Part shown: one piece after another, positions 24,042-36,159 of the stretch
Layout: every line of letters begins with the position of its first letter
How positions within the stretch are numbered: the stretch's first letter is position 1
Assembly (NCBI GenBank): GCA_021234535.1
Contig: CM037837.1
Location: 9,109,218 to 9,173,217 of the forward strand
Origin: Stichopus chloronotus
Taxonomy: Eukaryota > Echinodermata > Holothuroidea > Aspidochirotida > Stichopodidae
DNA: 64,000 bases
Direction of reading: 5' to 3'
Position numbers and translations under genes: made by a program
The notes under the pieces: model-generated
What the model saw: the letters and a program-made list of their open reading frames with translations, nothing else
Told to the model about the DNA's origin: nothing
The model's database searches: none

Positions 24042-24789
24042 TCACGACAGCCTTCTGGCAGCATCTTTGATAATTGATATAATTTCCTGAAAAGATTCAT
24101 CACCAAACAAACTGGAAGATAAGACTGCAAAACTTTCGACTTTAACGGACTCGTTGATCAACATAAATTCAAGACAGTGTCTCCATAGCGACCTGCAGCC
24201 ATGAGCTATAGAAAACAGACAAATATTGCAAGCACTTTTTGAATTGATTTTCTCTTTGAGACAATAGTCTGTGACACTTTCTTGCAATTCTGGGAGAAGA
24301 AACTTCCCAGCTGCGGACAGGATTTCCATTCCTGTCTCCAAGGTGACGACATCGAAAGCCGCACAAAATCGCCAGCTACAGCCGTAGAGGTGGTGAATGA
24401 TTACCTCTAGGCCAGCTCTAGAAATGTCAGTGACCCTAACAATGTCTTCAGTTGATTCTTTATAGCATCCCTGAAGCATGCACTGAAAATACTTTGACCT
24501 TTTCACCAACAGCTCCCGATTGGCCAGGACAAAGCTGTCGTCATCCAGCAGCAGCTTGAGGTCCCTTGGATCGAGAGAAGACTGTCTTTTGCAGCGCTGT
24601 TCCTCCGCTTTCGAGGGAATGACACCGTCGCGTGATCCCCATCCCACCTCCACCGCTTGAGATAATCTCTGAAGGCATCTCACCAGAACGGACCTCTCGG
24701 CCGGAGATGTAACAGGAGATCGAAAAATGGTAACCAACTGTTGTAAAGTATTGCACTTGATGAGGTGAAACTTCAAACTATCCCGAGAC
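24042..24789 (-). CDS. ARMC5: ARMC5 exon 6: end of helical block, BTB domain, stop
   Basis: The acceptor cccaccaccag is followed by G, which completes an Arg codon split with exon 5; then come SRDSLKFHLI and 248 residues to a TGA. DLKLLLDDDSFVLANRELL...SKYFQCMLQGCYKES is a BTB core, and HHLYGCSWRF matches the H-H-L-H-G-C of vertebrate ARMC5. The following G-K-F-L-L-P-E-L-Q-E-S and C-R-S-L-W-R-H-C-L-E-F helices resemble a BACK segment. The reading frame stays open upstream to 25115 but that part is intronic: it lacks similarity and ends in a poly-C run. Confidence 0.9.
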
Positions 24790-27700
24790 CTGGTGGTGGG
24801 AAAAATAACAGAATGCGACTGAAATTTAAAGGAAAATGTGTCTTTGGAAGCAGAGATTCTTCTGCTCTCAAACACACACAAATGCATTGATTTGTCAACA
24901 TTTAACTTGAACAATGGGACTATTACCAGAGGGGATTCAGTGAGTTTTGTTTGGGGGGTGCAGTAGATTCCCGCATTGTTGCAGAGTGTCTTCCATCTGA
25001 AGGATTTGCATAAAAAAGGTGCTCTCAATATGGTATGGGAGTTCTTACACCAAAATTGTGACAAGAAGTTAGAGAAACGTCGAGTGCACACTACCCCCCC
25101 CCCCCTTTCTTCCACTGGATCCGCAATTAACTATTACAGAATAGGTCACGGATGATATTTGAACAATTGCACTTCAGAGAGACATACACTCTAAAAGTAC
25201 CTGTGGCTGAATCTTAATTTCAAGAGAATGTAACAGCAACACTCAAATTTAAATTCAGTTATGAACACCAGAAACAAATTTACTTTGTCTTTTGAATGGT
25301 GCATGATGAGTGAGGAGGAAACATAGGAGCAGGGATAACATGAACTGGCTTGTCAGGGTAATGGCATCTGTGGGGGGGTAGTTCGACCAGTCTTCAACTT
25401 ATGACCTCAAGTCTTGTCACACCAAGAGATAACGTAGTGTGAGCAAACTGATTTGTATTTTTCGCTGATAAATGTTTGAATCAGTGAGCAGTGATCCACT
25501 TCGATTAGCGGTTGTTAAACGATCATCGCCTTCGCAAACAAATTAAAAACTTAACTCACTCAAACAAGGGTCATAAACAGTTGAGAAAATCCTTTACTTC
25601 CGATAAAATTCACTAACAGAAAGGACACAATGTTTTAAGTTCCTTTGCCACTTTGTGTTTATTTACAGTGATACTAGAGCAGCAATGCTGCTTAATCTCA
25701 ACACCATACTTCTAGTCGTTTAATGTTCCATTGTAAGGATGTTCTGAATGTGTTAGAAACAGTTCAGTTGTGATTGAAAAGACAACAACAAAAAATTGAT
25801 GGACCTATTTGACACAGTATTTGACTGCTGCCTCTTCGGTTCAGTTGCGTACCCTCCCTTTTTAACACAACAACAAGGTGAATGTATTCATTTAAGTCAA
25901 TTAAACATTTGTTTCGAGTTTTGCATCACCTTCTCTGAAAATGGGGGGCTGCTAAACCGCTGGGATCAAAGCATCGTTCTGAGTGAGCTAATTGTGTAAA
26001 GATTGCAGTAGTTGACTAAATGATGTTGCTAGGTGAATGACAATGAACAGCAATCGCCTAATAAAGGGATGAAATACCTTTGAGCTAACTGAGCAGCTTT
26101 TCTTCTCTGGAATTGTTGGGTATTAAAGTATTAGCAGTAATGAAATGAAACACAAACTTGGCATCAAACATTCTCCTTTTGTTGAAGTTGAGAATACACA
26201 CAATCGAGTTGAAAACCCCAAAAGCCTTTTTCTGTCCTGCTACTACACACTTCAATCACAGTAAACTTAAGGAGGAGTTCAAATCACTACTGCCATGGGC
26301 CTGCCAATCCAAACAAGGATTGATGCATCTGTAATTTAAGTAAGTAACGTGTGCAAAACGATTGGAGAAGATGTAACATTACCAGGTTTCAGCCACTTTT
26401 TTGGTCAACAATTTGAAAAAAGGACTTATTATACCTATTTTCTTTACACCTAAACTCAGTGACATCTTTTGCTTGCATGCAAAGAAGCATGATGGGAAAG
26501 TCTGATACACATTGACAATGAATTGAGACCCTGACATCATTTTAAAATACAATACCAGCATGTCCAGCTAGCAAGACAATATCTGTACACATGTAATGTA
26601 TCGAGATAATAAACAAAATATGAATTTGCAACAGTTGTGAAGCTTACATGAAACTGAATCACAGCAGGCGGACTCTTTCATGGGTCACAAATTGCAATGT
26701 GAAGCCCCTTACTTTGGTCCCTTGCATAGTAATCTCACAATCAGTCCAGTCCTTGCTATCTTCATCTCATTTTGTACCAATCAAAAAAATTGCAAGAACC
26801 GACAACAGTCAAACGTGATCGGTCGACATTTCAACGTCTCGTCTGACGTCAGTCTTTTCTTGATGTTGACTTAGGACTGCCCTTCAGATGAGATTTGATA
26901 AGACAATCAATCACATTCAAAAATCAATGGTGCAGTATGTTAATGTCTCACTAGAGCTACAGTACTCCGTGAATTACAAACGAGGAAGGTTGCCTATAGC
27001 ATGGCGTAAAGTTTTACTACAGTACCTGCACAAGATGGACAGAGCGTCGTATGCAGCCATCTTCTTTGGGATCTCTATTGAGTTTAACATGTGATCTAAC
27101 ACTCCTATTCCAAAACTGTTATCAGCCACTTCAGATAGTTTGTTCAGGAAGGAGCAAGAATCAGGAGCACCACACTTGTATCCAAAGGACTTCTTCTTCT
27201 TCCTCTGACCATCTGTAGACCCAAACTTTGTCCCTCTGAAAGTTGTTCCTGGATGACCACCGCAAATTCCCTTCACTTCTGATTCCTCCGATGTGACGTC
27301 CACCCGGGCTGTCTCCAGGTAGAGAGGAACGCCTGTGGTCACGAGTTTCTCGAACACGATCCGACTGCCGATGATGCTGTGCAGAATCTTGGTGCACTTG
27401 CTTTGGAACTGGGTACAATACAAAACCAACTTAAGCAAAACATCGATCACGTCAAAATCAGCCAGATTTTCCAGAGTTTCATCCATGGAGGAACATTTGT
27501 ATATCAGATGCAACGCATAGCCCTCCGGTTTAGAGGTGTCGTCTTCCAGAGATAGATCCTCCGGTACCTCAGACTCGTAGCTGGAGTCCACTGATGGTGA
27601 CCGGCTTCTCTTCGATGTATTTGGAACAGCCGATGGAGGTGACAAATTTACCTCTCTGGACGTTGAAGGAACCATCAAACTGTAGCCAACGGTATCAACA

Positions 27701-30700
27701 GTTGGAGGAACTGACCCCTTTGTTGGTGTTGTCTGTTTGGGAACAACACTGGTAGATGTTTTCTGCAAATCAAGTGCAACACAGTGTCCATAATTGTTGT
27801 GTACCTCTTGAAAATGCATAACATGTTATTGTCAGGACAAAAATACATACTAACTTCTATCTCATTGGGCAACAGCCACTTAAGATGCTTTTCTGACACC
27901 ATGTTCTTGACAAAATGTCAGGTTAAAAACAATGTTACATGAATATGTTCCTCGTGAAAAACTATTTCTATTTTAAAAGATTAATGAGAATTTTTCTAAA
28001 TTTACCGAGAAAAAAAAAGTGAAAATGTTATTCCAATTGTTTGAATCTTTCAATGACATCAATAAAATTATAACTCTCTCTTTGTTATCAAGATATCCAA
28101 ATGCTGACATTTATTGCACTTTCCCAATGCCCACTTGAAATGAGCCATGCGTCTTCATTTAGGGCATGGGTGTGCAACGTGTGACCCATGGGATAACTGC
28201 AATCCATGGTCTCCTGTGCTGCCTGTTCAATTTTCAGTTTGTCTCATTTGTGGTACTGGCTTTGCCATCTGACAACTTGAACCTGATGTCTGGTTGAGAA
28301 TATTGTAAAACAGAGAGATGATCACTAACTTCAATGAACCGATGGTATTCTGGACAATTTTTTTTAGACAAATAGATGGAAAAATACTTGTCCCTTCTAA
28401 ATGGGCATGTTGGACTAACACTGGGGAGAGATGGTTGATACTGGGTGGGTGAACTTGAGTCACCACCTCATATACTCCTTTTCTGTTTCACTGTAGCCGT
28501 GTTAGGGGTACATCAGCAAAATTTAGCCCAGCTTTTGAAAAGGTTCAATGCACACCCCTCACTTAGTGGGATACTTCAGTCACTAAACAGAGCCACTGAC
28601 AAAAATTTTTTATCTGAAATTGTTATCTCAAATTGCAGTAGTCAGTGCAGTTTCTGGTGATGCCTTTGATCTCTTGACCACCGTAAGAAATGAGAAGAAG
28701 CGGATTCCAAGTAAAAAATACAAAACAAAAAACAATAATGAAAATATTATGACATGCAAAAAACAATAGAGATTTACTCCATTCCTAGTGAGGGGTTTTC
28801 TCTGAGTGAATTTTTCACCTCTTACGTCCCACCCTCCTTCCATCATCTGAGGGTCTTAAGAAAATAACGGAGGGAAAATATGACTGCCAGTAGAGAGAAT
28901 GACCAGGGCAATTCCCAGACTATTAAATTTCATGTTGGGGGATCATCCATGTGTTGGAACTTTGTGAGGGGAAGGCAATGCATGTGTATTTCTTTTGTCT
29001 TGCGTCTTTGTGATGTCCTCACATACACCACTGAGTGAGGAAAACAACATTTAACTTTCTTCAACCATTACCGTATCGTCCTCCTCATCGCTGACAACTG
29101 GTGAGTACTGAACCTCTTCCCCGTGTTCAGCCATCTGCCATGACGAGTCACTGTACGGCGATAACGATCGGTCCAAAGCATACTGGTATTTTGGAATCTC
29201 CCTCTCCGGGGAATCAGAACAAGATGACAGATTGCTCTGCGGTGACAGACCACGGTAGCCCTGCTGTTCCCTCAGGGCAAACACACTGCTCCAGTCCACG
29301 CTGCGAATGAAATAATATTGCGATTACCTACGGGAATTATAATGCAATGCATTCCTAAAAGATGCATTACATGGCATGCATCTCAATACTGTAAGTCTCA
29401 CATTGGTTCGAAATACACATCATGAACCAAGATGCATGCAGTCCACCCAAATTTAAAAGAAAAATTACCATAAAAACTGCACTGTGGTATTTGCAGTTAG
29501 TTTAACCAATCATTTTCTGATACAGCCCATAGGCATATGGGGGTCAAAATTTCTGGGTAGGGCATGGATGACTTTTGCCCCAATTTACAATTTTGGACCA
29601 AGTTGACTTAATGTTGAGGCTCAGCTTAAATTTTGGCCCCAGTGGCATCACATGGGTTGTTTTCAGGGGCTGGAGGTCAAGTTTCATCATAAAATAGACA
29701 TAGAGTATGGCTTCACTACTGAGGGTCACCCAGGAGTTTGGACAAAGGGGATGAGAATTGTGGAGGACCAAGGGGAGTGACACCATGGGTTGGCACAGAG
29801 CGTACCAGGAAATCTTTGGATAAAAATATTTCCTAGATCACCAACAGTCACCCTTCCAGGGCAGTCATGGCCCGCTAAAGGATACAATTTATTCTCCTGG
29901 CTGTGTTTTATTTGTCCCAGTGGATCCACCATTTTCGCCCAAATTAAGGGAGGACATATGCCCCCAATTGCAGCAATTTAGTGACTGTGACAGTTTGTGA
30001 CTCAAAAAAAATTCATATTTCTGTAATCTTCTGATATTATAAAAGCCATGGAAAATAGTGCTTTTCATTGACAAAAAAAAAAACTCAATGTGAAAAAAAG
30101 TGATGGACCAAAGACTGATGGACCAACCTTGGTGGTGAATATGGGCTGGGACTGTGGTCTGAAACGACTGAAAATTCTTTGTAGGGATCTGCATCAATTA
30201 CTGATGCTGGGTCCTGAGCAGCTAGGGGTGTCTTGCTGCCACCTTCAAAAGACTGCATATCTGAACTTTTGAACTGAACAACTGTTTCTTGTGAGGTGCT
30301 TTTGGCACCTGCTGCTTTCACAGAATTTCTCTCGCATCTTCTGGGAGCCATACTGCTACCAGTTTTCGACTCTTTCTCGATGGCTGGACCAGCATCCACT
30401 GAGGTATTTCGGACTTCATCATTCTTCTTCAGCCTTGAACTGTCACATGGTTCATCCTTAGGAGAATGGAGACTGATCAAATCACTGCTTGCTTTTGTTG
30501 TGAACAATTTTACACAGGCTTTTGTACTACCTCTAATCTCACAGGCCTGCTGACTATGTGAGCCCTGTGGTATCGAGGGCTCTCTACGTGTACCACCCAG
30601 CTGAACACACTCTTTATTTGAGATCTTCTCCCCACATGATATCCTGATATTTCCAGTACCTTGAGATCTCTCAAAATTGTAATTAGGTTTCACGAAACGT

Positions 30701-33700
30701 TCTGATGGTACCTCTAAATCTTGTTGGATGTAACTTACCAGATAACTTGTTAAACATTCTATCATACCAATTGTGCATAAGTATCTCAAAGCCATCTCAT
30801 CATGGTAAAAATGGATCAACCCTGCAATTGCTATATGTTTTTCACACAATAATTGCGAAGATTTCAAAACTTTGACGAACACGTCCAAACCGTCACTTTG
30901 CTTAACCTTGGCTCGATTTACGGATTCCTTGCAGCAAATCGCCAAGCATTGTAAATACGGAGTTGCAGCAATGTCTGAGGATCCACAGAGCTTGACAAAC
31001 TCTGGAATTTTGTCCAATCTCCCCACTGCCAATCTCACGGCTTTACTGTTCATCAGATTGTTTAAAAGTGATAGCGCTTGATCAGAGACAGAGGGCTTCT
31101 CCATATCGATGAGGTTTAAGACCAGATCGACCGCCTCTGCGGCCTGGCTCCCGACAGCTTCCCACAGCATCCTCCATGATGGTTTCTTCAAGTGGTTAAA
31201 CTTGTAAGGATGTGTGAGCTCGGCGAGAGTCTCCATAGAAAGTCCCACCAGATTCTCATCAGTACATGCCAGTGATTTCAACACTCCTTTAATACCGTCA
31301 TTGTAAATAATGGCTAAGCAATGGTCAGATGTGTCCGCAAGTACCTTGAGTGCTCTTACTATACTATACTTAGTGTTGCAATCTTCAGATGCGTGCAGAT
31401 GCTTAATGAGACATGGAATAAATTCCTGTTTATGAAAACAAGCGGAGAGCTCTGCTAGCTTGGCTAGGTTCGCGATCGCCCTTGCTGCCCTATTGATGAC
31501 ACCCTCATCGGTTTCGTGTCTTAGTACCTTTGCTGTAAAGGGATGCAAAACAATGAGGTATTATTTATGAGTGTTATTGAGGCGTTCAAATATATCGACT
31601 CAGAGGGAAAACATCAAACAGGTCACCTGTCTTCATACAAATGAATACAGAATGCAATTTCTGTCAGTTTATAAATTATTCCTTTCAATCCTTTCTGTTT
31701 TTATTTTCCTCTCCTGGTTTGCACCAGGTTAGAGGAGTCCAAGGAGTACAGGGATTGTTAAGTGTCAACCTCTGAAAAGAGCATTTTAAATGGATGCTTA
31801 ATTTGCAGCTCTATACAAATCTGACTGCATTTTTACACACTGGCATGCTTGAAAAAACTTGAGAAATGACTAAGACTTTCCTTAACCAGCTAAACGTGGA
31901 ATTAAAATATCACACAGTAATTTTCATCCCCATGTGGAACTAAGTTTACCAAAATGTATTTCTACTTCACAAATATGAACCTACAGTAACACTGAAAAAA
32001 TAATAAACAATAACTATCGACCACAACATTTCATTACCTTCTCTTTTTGAAGCAAGTACACAACTTTTGTAGTGTTTCTTTTCAAATCACTTGCTCCATG
32101 CAAATACCGTTCCTTTTCCTCATTTTCCCACTTTCTGACTCAAAATTCCAGTCAAATAAATACTACAAAATGACTTCAGTCAACAATCCTGCTTTTTTGA
32201 AACAGAGTGTTCAATCGTGTCACGTTCAATCAAATCAAACTCTGAGTCAATTCCTTTCAGGATGATTTTTTCATTTCCAGACCAAAATTACAGCCCACTG
32301 GAAGATATAACGTTTTCAAATTTAGTCCTGAATACATCACCTAGTATCTCACTCAAAGAAGATTGCAAATTTTTCTAGCTCTTCTTTTGTCTCCAGTTTC
32401 AATACTAGCAGTGGTAGTGTACGTGTTAAGTGAATCTTATTGATTGAAGCAAAAAAATAAACAAAACAAGTACTACCTGTATTTTGTATCACCATGACAA
32501 CATTTATAGTTTTCTGTAACGAGTACAATTGCTCCATGCAAATACTGTACCGTTCCTTTTCCTCAATTGCTGTGCTGAAGCAGGTGAGTCACCTGTTAAT
32601 AACCCTAAACGATGTAAATTGTGGTATGGTTACAAAGACATCTGCAACTTTACCTCTGTTTGGTTCCAGATGACCTTTGCCCTCCACCAAAAAGAAAACT
32701 CATTGTAGTCGATGTTCTCATGATTTTATTCCAAGCTTTCCATCTCATGCCACAGTGTCATGCTAATAATATCTAAATATTGCAACTTGATCCATATTTG
32801 ATCTTCAGCAAAAGCAAAAGTCTGCTTATGAAGTACATGTACCAAAATTGAGCCTAATGAAATCTTCCTTTTTAAAATATTGTCCTTACTAGTGTGCAAG
32901 CAATTGAGCATACAAATGATGAATGATCACTTTTTCTAATTCAGCTGTGCACAAAAATATATAGCAACTTACCTAAGACAGTTATATACCCAGCATTCTT
33001 AACCTGTAGAATTATAAAAGATATATGGGATATGGTTCAGGCTTAGCTAGAGCACAACGTATTGCAAATGTCACATGGCCTTTAGTTGCATGAAATAGTA
33101 ATCTGGATCCAAATTTAGGCTAAATTTATTGATGGCTACTTCCACTGGCAGATCCAAGGTGGGTCCAGCAGGGGCCATGGTTCCACTCAAAGGTAGGCCA
33201 TAAAATTATTTCTAGCATTAATATCTACGTAAACAAATATATTTAGCAGAAAAGCTGTCTCACAATTGTACACTTTTGTTGCACTAAATTGTGTTTTGAG
33301 GGCATTCAGTTATAGGAAAGTTTTCCATAGGTGATGGGGACATGTCCTGTCACCAATTAGACATCAATGCTGCTAAGTTCACAGACACTAAGGATAACTG
33401 AAATTTCCGCCAAACAATCTGCTAAGTTCACAGATACTAAGAATAACTGAAATTTCCGCCAAACAATCACCAAGACAGCATCTGCTGTGTTCTTATCAAC
33501 CTATAGTTCCAGTTATTCTTTGCAGTTTCAATTGTTTGTTGTGTCCAAACTGAATTTGAGTTTTGACTGTGCATGACGCATGAAGCCAGACAGTCTGCTG
33601 TTTGCACTGTTGGCCAAACATAGAGAATTTCATCCGTCATGTTCAGTAAAGCCTGATGGGCAATTAGGCAGGGAAACTCAGAGGTGTGAACAAAGGCATT

Positions 33701-34759
33701 GAATACATCGTGTTGGCGTCTCCTAAACTAATTACTTGGATCCACCAGTCGCTTCACATCCGGTAACCTAAAAATCTTTTTCAGTAAGCCTCAGTAATTC
33801 AATGGAGATGCATTTATATAGCACTGCATAGTGCAGAAGCAGAATTTGAAGGAAAACCAAATACTGGCCGGCTTCCACTTTTCTCTGATTGCCTTTGTAG
33901 AAGTGAACACAGACATAGGCAAGCAAACATCATTTTAACATGAAAATGAAGATCCAGCTACTCATGACACAAAGTGAATGAAACAAGTTGGTGCAGCTCA
34001 TTTTCTTAACTTGTGTGAGAGTTCATTTATGCATACAGGAGTGCTGCAAATCTTGTTCGGAGGAAGTAGTAAATTATTTGAACATTCCCTTGTTGAACGA
34101 ACTTTCCTGGTAGCCACTGAAAAACACTGCTAGGATAGCAAAGACCCCCATCCCTCCTGTACTAGCTGTAGGCCTGATCATGATTTAAATTGAACTTCTT
34201 ACACTAACATGTACAGTGCACTGTATTTGCTTACCTTGATCCTACAATCGGCCTCTGTGCAACACGTAGCAAGAATACTCACACACATTGTGAGAATATC
34301 TATACGTGTTGTTTCTCTCTTAACCCTGTCAACTTTTCTCTTAACTTCTGCATTTCGATGTGCAGTTGCGGTGCTACTGCTAGATGTTGGTTTTCCTCCT
34401 CTTAGAGTAACATTTAGCTTGGCGATACCAGGCGTAGTAACGTCGTTAGTTTTGTTACAGCTAATGCTATCTTGATCATTCCGTTGTTGTGTAGTTGAGC
34501 TGGAAACATTGTCACGCAAAAGTTTAACCAAAACTTCTAGCCCACCTGAGGTTCGAAATTGCTGTATTTTCGTACGACTGTGTCTGCCTCTTATGTAGTT
34601 TCTTGTATCTGTTAAACTTGTAAGTAAAATCTTATTATCTGAACTATCTGCATAAAGAAAGAACTTGTGCAATACCGAATCACTTGTTTTCATGGACGTC
34701 GCCATGTTGCGAGGGCGCTGGCACATAACCACCCCGGAGAAGTATGATACAGTGGACAT
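24042..34759 (-). CDS. ARMC5: ARMC5 (armadillo repeat-containing protein 5), whole gene, six coding exons
   Basis: ARMC5 is a cytosolic/nuclear armadillo-BTB protein. In mammals it acts as a substrate adaptor of a CUL3 ubiquitin ligase that controls RNA polymerase II large-subunit turnover and adrenal growth. The exons are 34759-34235, 33003-32973, 31532-30128, 29300-29072, 27762-27026 and 24789-24042. Every junction agrees in phase, giving 3675 coding bases (1224 residues; human is about 935). Order: ARM repeats (about residues 1-470), a Ser/Pro-rich linker (470-760), a second helical block (about 780-1020), then BTB (about 1050-1160) with BACK-like helices. The extra length sits mostly in the linker. 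Human-like landmarks are a GGL-x-x-L-x-x-LLR segment and LATCCTEADCR in exon 1, and LLLDDDSF in the BTB. No frameshift or internal stop was seen. Confidence 0.9.
24790..27025 (-). other. ARMC5 intron 5
   Basis: Donor TGCAG|GTACTG at 27025 and acceptor at 24790-24791. It contains a 12-base poly-C run (25094-25105) and AT-rich sequence. The phrase ggtcgacatttcaacgtctcgtctgacgtc near 26820 looks repeat-like. No nested gene was found. Confidence 0.6.
27026..27762 (-). CDS. ARMC5: ARMC5 exon 5: second helical-repeat block
   Basis: The acceptor ttgatttgcag joins in phase 0 to exon 4. After a Ser/Pro/Thr-rich stretch the exon encodes DVIDVLLKLVLYCTQF, IIGSRIVFEKLVTTGVPLYLE, a basic RKKKKSFGYKCG turn (possible nuclear signal), and FLNKLSEVADNSFGIGVL, AAYDALSILCR. 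The last part aligns with the vertebrate ARMC5 segment [24 protein letters not shown]...ALTLPFICRK. It ends in phase 2. Confidence 0.88.
27763..29071 (-). other. ARMC5 intron 4
   Basis: Bounded by ACG|GTAATG at 29071 and the acceptor ending at 27763. No further exon is needed, because phases match across it, and none was seen. Confidence 0.6.
29072..29300 (-). CDS. ARMC5: ARMC5 exon 4: Ser/Pro-rich linker
   Basis: The acceptor tttcattcgcag is followed by C, which completes a Ser codon split with exon 3; then come VDWSSVFALREQQGYRGLSPQ and 76 codons to ACG|GTAATG. The encoded segment is acidic and rich in SP motifs (LSPYSDSS, QYSPVVSDEEDD), a likely disordered, phosphorylatable linker. Reading through the donor would give a stop 6 codons later, which could be an alternative short isoform. 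Confidence 0.82.
29301..30127 (-). other. ARMC5 intron 3
   Basis: Begins with the unusual donor AAG|GTTGGT. Contains G/C-richer repeat-like text (29520-29960) with words such as ggtcacccaggagtttgg and tttccagggcagtcatgg. No exon seen. Confidence 0.55.
30128..31532 (-). CDS. ARMC5: ARMC5 exon 3: main armadillo-repeat array
   Basis: 1405 bases; the acceptor ccctttacag completes an Ala codon split with the 31-base exon 2. It encodes successive helical repeats: AARAIANLAKLAEL, SIVRALKVLADTSDHCLAIIYNDGI, LVGLSMETLAEL, VDLVLNLID, ALSLLNNLM, LDKIPEFVKLCGSSD, LQCLAICCKESVNRAKVKQSDGLDVFVKVLKS and AIAGLIHFYHDEMALRYLCTIGMIECLTSYLV. CKESVNRAKV-x-x-SDGLD-F-x-x-LL matches vertebrate [23 protein letters not shown]. 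The last ~170 residues are polar, low-complexity linker. Confidence 0.9.
31533..32972 (-). other. ARMC5 intron 2
   Basis: Bounded by TTAG|GTAAGT and ctttacag. It contains two related phrases, gctccatgcaaatac-gttccttttcctca (about 32093 and 32531), i.e. a ~438-base-spaced partial duplication, and one decayed TGACC-type fragment near 32666. No exon seen. Confidence 0.55.
32973..33003 (-). CDS. ARMC5: ARMC5 exon 2: 31-base microexon
   Basis: The acceptor ataattctacag and donor TTAG|GTAAGT bracket 31 bases encoding VKNAGYITVL plus the first base of an Ala codon. This fits exactly between CCTEADCRIK (exon 1) and AKVLRHETD (exon 3). It corresponds to the vertebrate segment VRRLGGIPILVTIL. Phase 0 in, phase 1 out. 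It is too short to be found by ORF length alone. Confidence 0.85.
33004..34234 (-). other. ARMC5 intron 1
   Basis: It contains the 49-base tandem duplication at 33371-33468 and a dispersed repeat phrase (ggcagatccaaggtgg, tgtacacttttgttgcac near 33150-33280) shared with about 10222-10320. No exon seen. Confidence 0.55.
33371..33468. repeat. Two-copy 49-base tandem duplication
   Basis: The phrase tgctaagttcacaga-actaa-ataactgaaatttccgccaaacaatc occurs twice head to tail with only a few differences, inside ARMC5 intron 1. A recent slippage-type duplication. Confidence 0.9.
34235..34759 (-). CDS. ARMC5: ARMC5 exon 1: start codon and first armadillo repeat
   Basis: It opens at ATG 34759 (MSTVSYFSG...); a second Met (MATSMKTSD) 18 codons in is an equally plausible start. 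LLTSLTDTRNYIRGRHSRTKIQQF, then SGGLEVLVKLLRDN, aligns with vertebrate ARMC5 [31 protein letters not shown]. After a Ser/Thr-rich insertion, IDILTMCVSILATCCTEADCRIK matches LDLALSVLANCCTEGACR. It ends AAG|GTAAGC in phase 0. Confidence 0.88.
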
Positions 34760-36159
34760 CGTCTCTAAACCCCCTATCGTTACACAGGGGGCTGCCGACG
34801 TCTCCAGCTTTAGACCACTGACATGTCAGCGGTTCGGACACTGCTGAATGTACGCCAACCTTCTCAATGAAAGTTCACGTAAAGAAGTATTAGTGTCACT
34901 TCTTGTCGTCCTGGGAGAGAGGCACTATAAAGAGGGCTCAGATGCAGACTCCCAGCCAGAAATATCTTGCGGACAGCCCTTGGCCCAGTGGCCGACGGAG
35001 GGCCACTTGGCTGTGCAACATCTTGCATGATGGTGGTGTGCTGTCTGACCAACATCTTGCATGATGCGTCACGGGTTTTTAACCAATCAGCATCAGCGGA
35101 CCGCCGTCGAGCCTAAGGGCGGATCAACAGAGTGGCCGTTAGAGGTCCGTCGTCGGGTCGATCAAGGCAAATTTGTTACACAATATGCCCATTTTGAAGA
35201 CCAACTAATTAAGGACTGGATGACTGCCCTTTAGACCAAATTACTGGACTAGTCAGTCGCTGACTTTTAAGTAACAGATTTATGTACCTCATGTGGCGAA
35301 AGAATTATTCTTGTCAACATATTTGTAAGATGTTTGAGTTTTTCCAATATTCTTCCATTACCTTTCTGTGCGCCAACCAAAACAGAACCATTTATAAAAA
35401 TGGCTATGATCCCAGCTAGAAAATTCCCAAATAACGGGCTCCTACTTAGGAACCCCATTCCCTTCCACGTCGGGTGCCACCAATTGAGGATACCTGCTAT
35501 ACCTTTGTAAACATTTTGCCTTCAGTTGGAGGACGATTTTGTCCAATCAATTGGACTGAAGTAGGGTAAACAAACGTTGTTCTACGGAATACCATTTGTA
35601 CCACTAAAAAGCAACGTCAGGTGGACTTCTGAAAATATTGAAGTCCTTTTTTCTGACGTCGGAGTGAGCCTTAAATGGACATACAACAGTCAGCCGGAGT
35701 TAATCCAAATGACGTCAGATGGTCGTCTTTGCCTATACGTCCATCCGAAGTCGAAAGGTTTTACAAACGGCGACGCCGAGTTCGAACCGATGAAGACGCC
35801 GTTTTAAAACCGACGTCGTATCGACGGCAACTTAATGTATACAGGGATGCTATATTTATATTTTAGACTCACAGGCCACCACGGGTCTAAAGCTCCAAGT
35901 AGCCTTCTTTCTACGTATGCCCTAAAATGTAGTAGGAGGAGAGCGTTGGATAGGGAGCTCCATGGAATCGTTTGCAGTAATTTTATGTTATCTGCATAAC
36001 ATCGGAGGTACACATGAAATTAATGCTTTCAAGTCTGTCCTTACTGAAAACCGACTGAGGCATTTAAATGCGAAATCATATGAGTCTTTCACCACTCCCC
36101 GTTATCCACTTCTGTTTCAACAGGTGGCGCACTGTGAATACAAACGAATACATCGGATC
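34760..36159. other. ARMC5 upstream region
   Basis: The first few hundred bases upstream of ARMC5 are comparatively CpG-rich (cgacggagggcc, gtccgtcgtcgggtcgatc), as expected for a promoter; no TATA box was identified. A ~30-base-spaced repeat of acatcttgcatgatg occurs at about 35022 and 35051. A CpG-bearing block with repeated gacgtc words lies at 35580-35830; its ORFs show no domain. Confidence 0.4.

Noticed and set aside
24790..25115. Upstream extension of the last ARMC5 exon (frame stays open for 109 codons)
   Set aside because: A strong acceptor at 24790 gives phase agreement and similarity begins there. The extension has no similarity and starts in a poly-C run.
26790..26870. Phrase ggtcgacatttcaacgtctcgtctgacgtc as a retroelement 3' end
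   Set aside because: The words feel repeat-like but no coding remnant or terminal structure supports a specific class.
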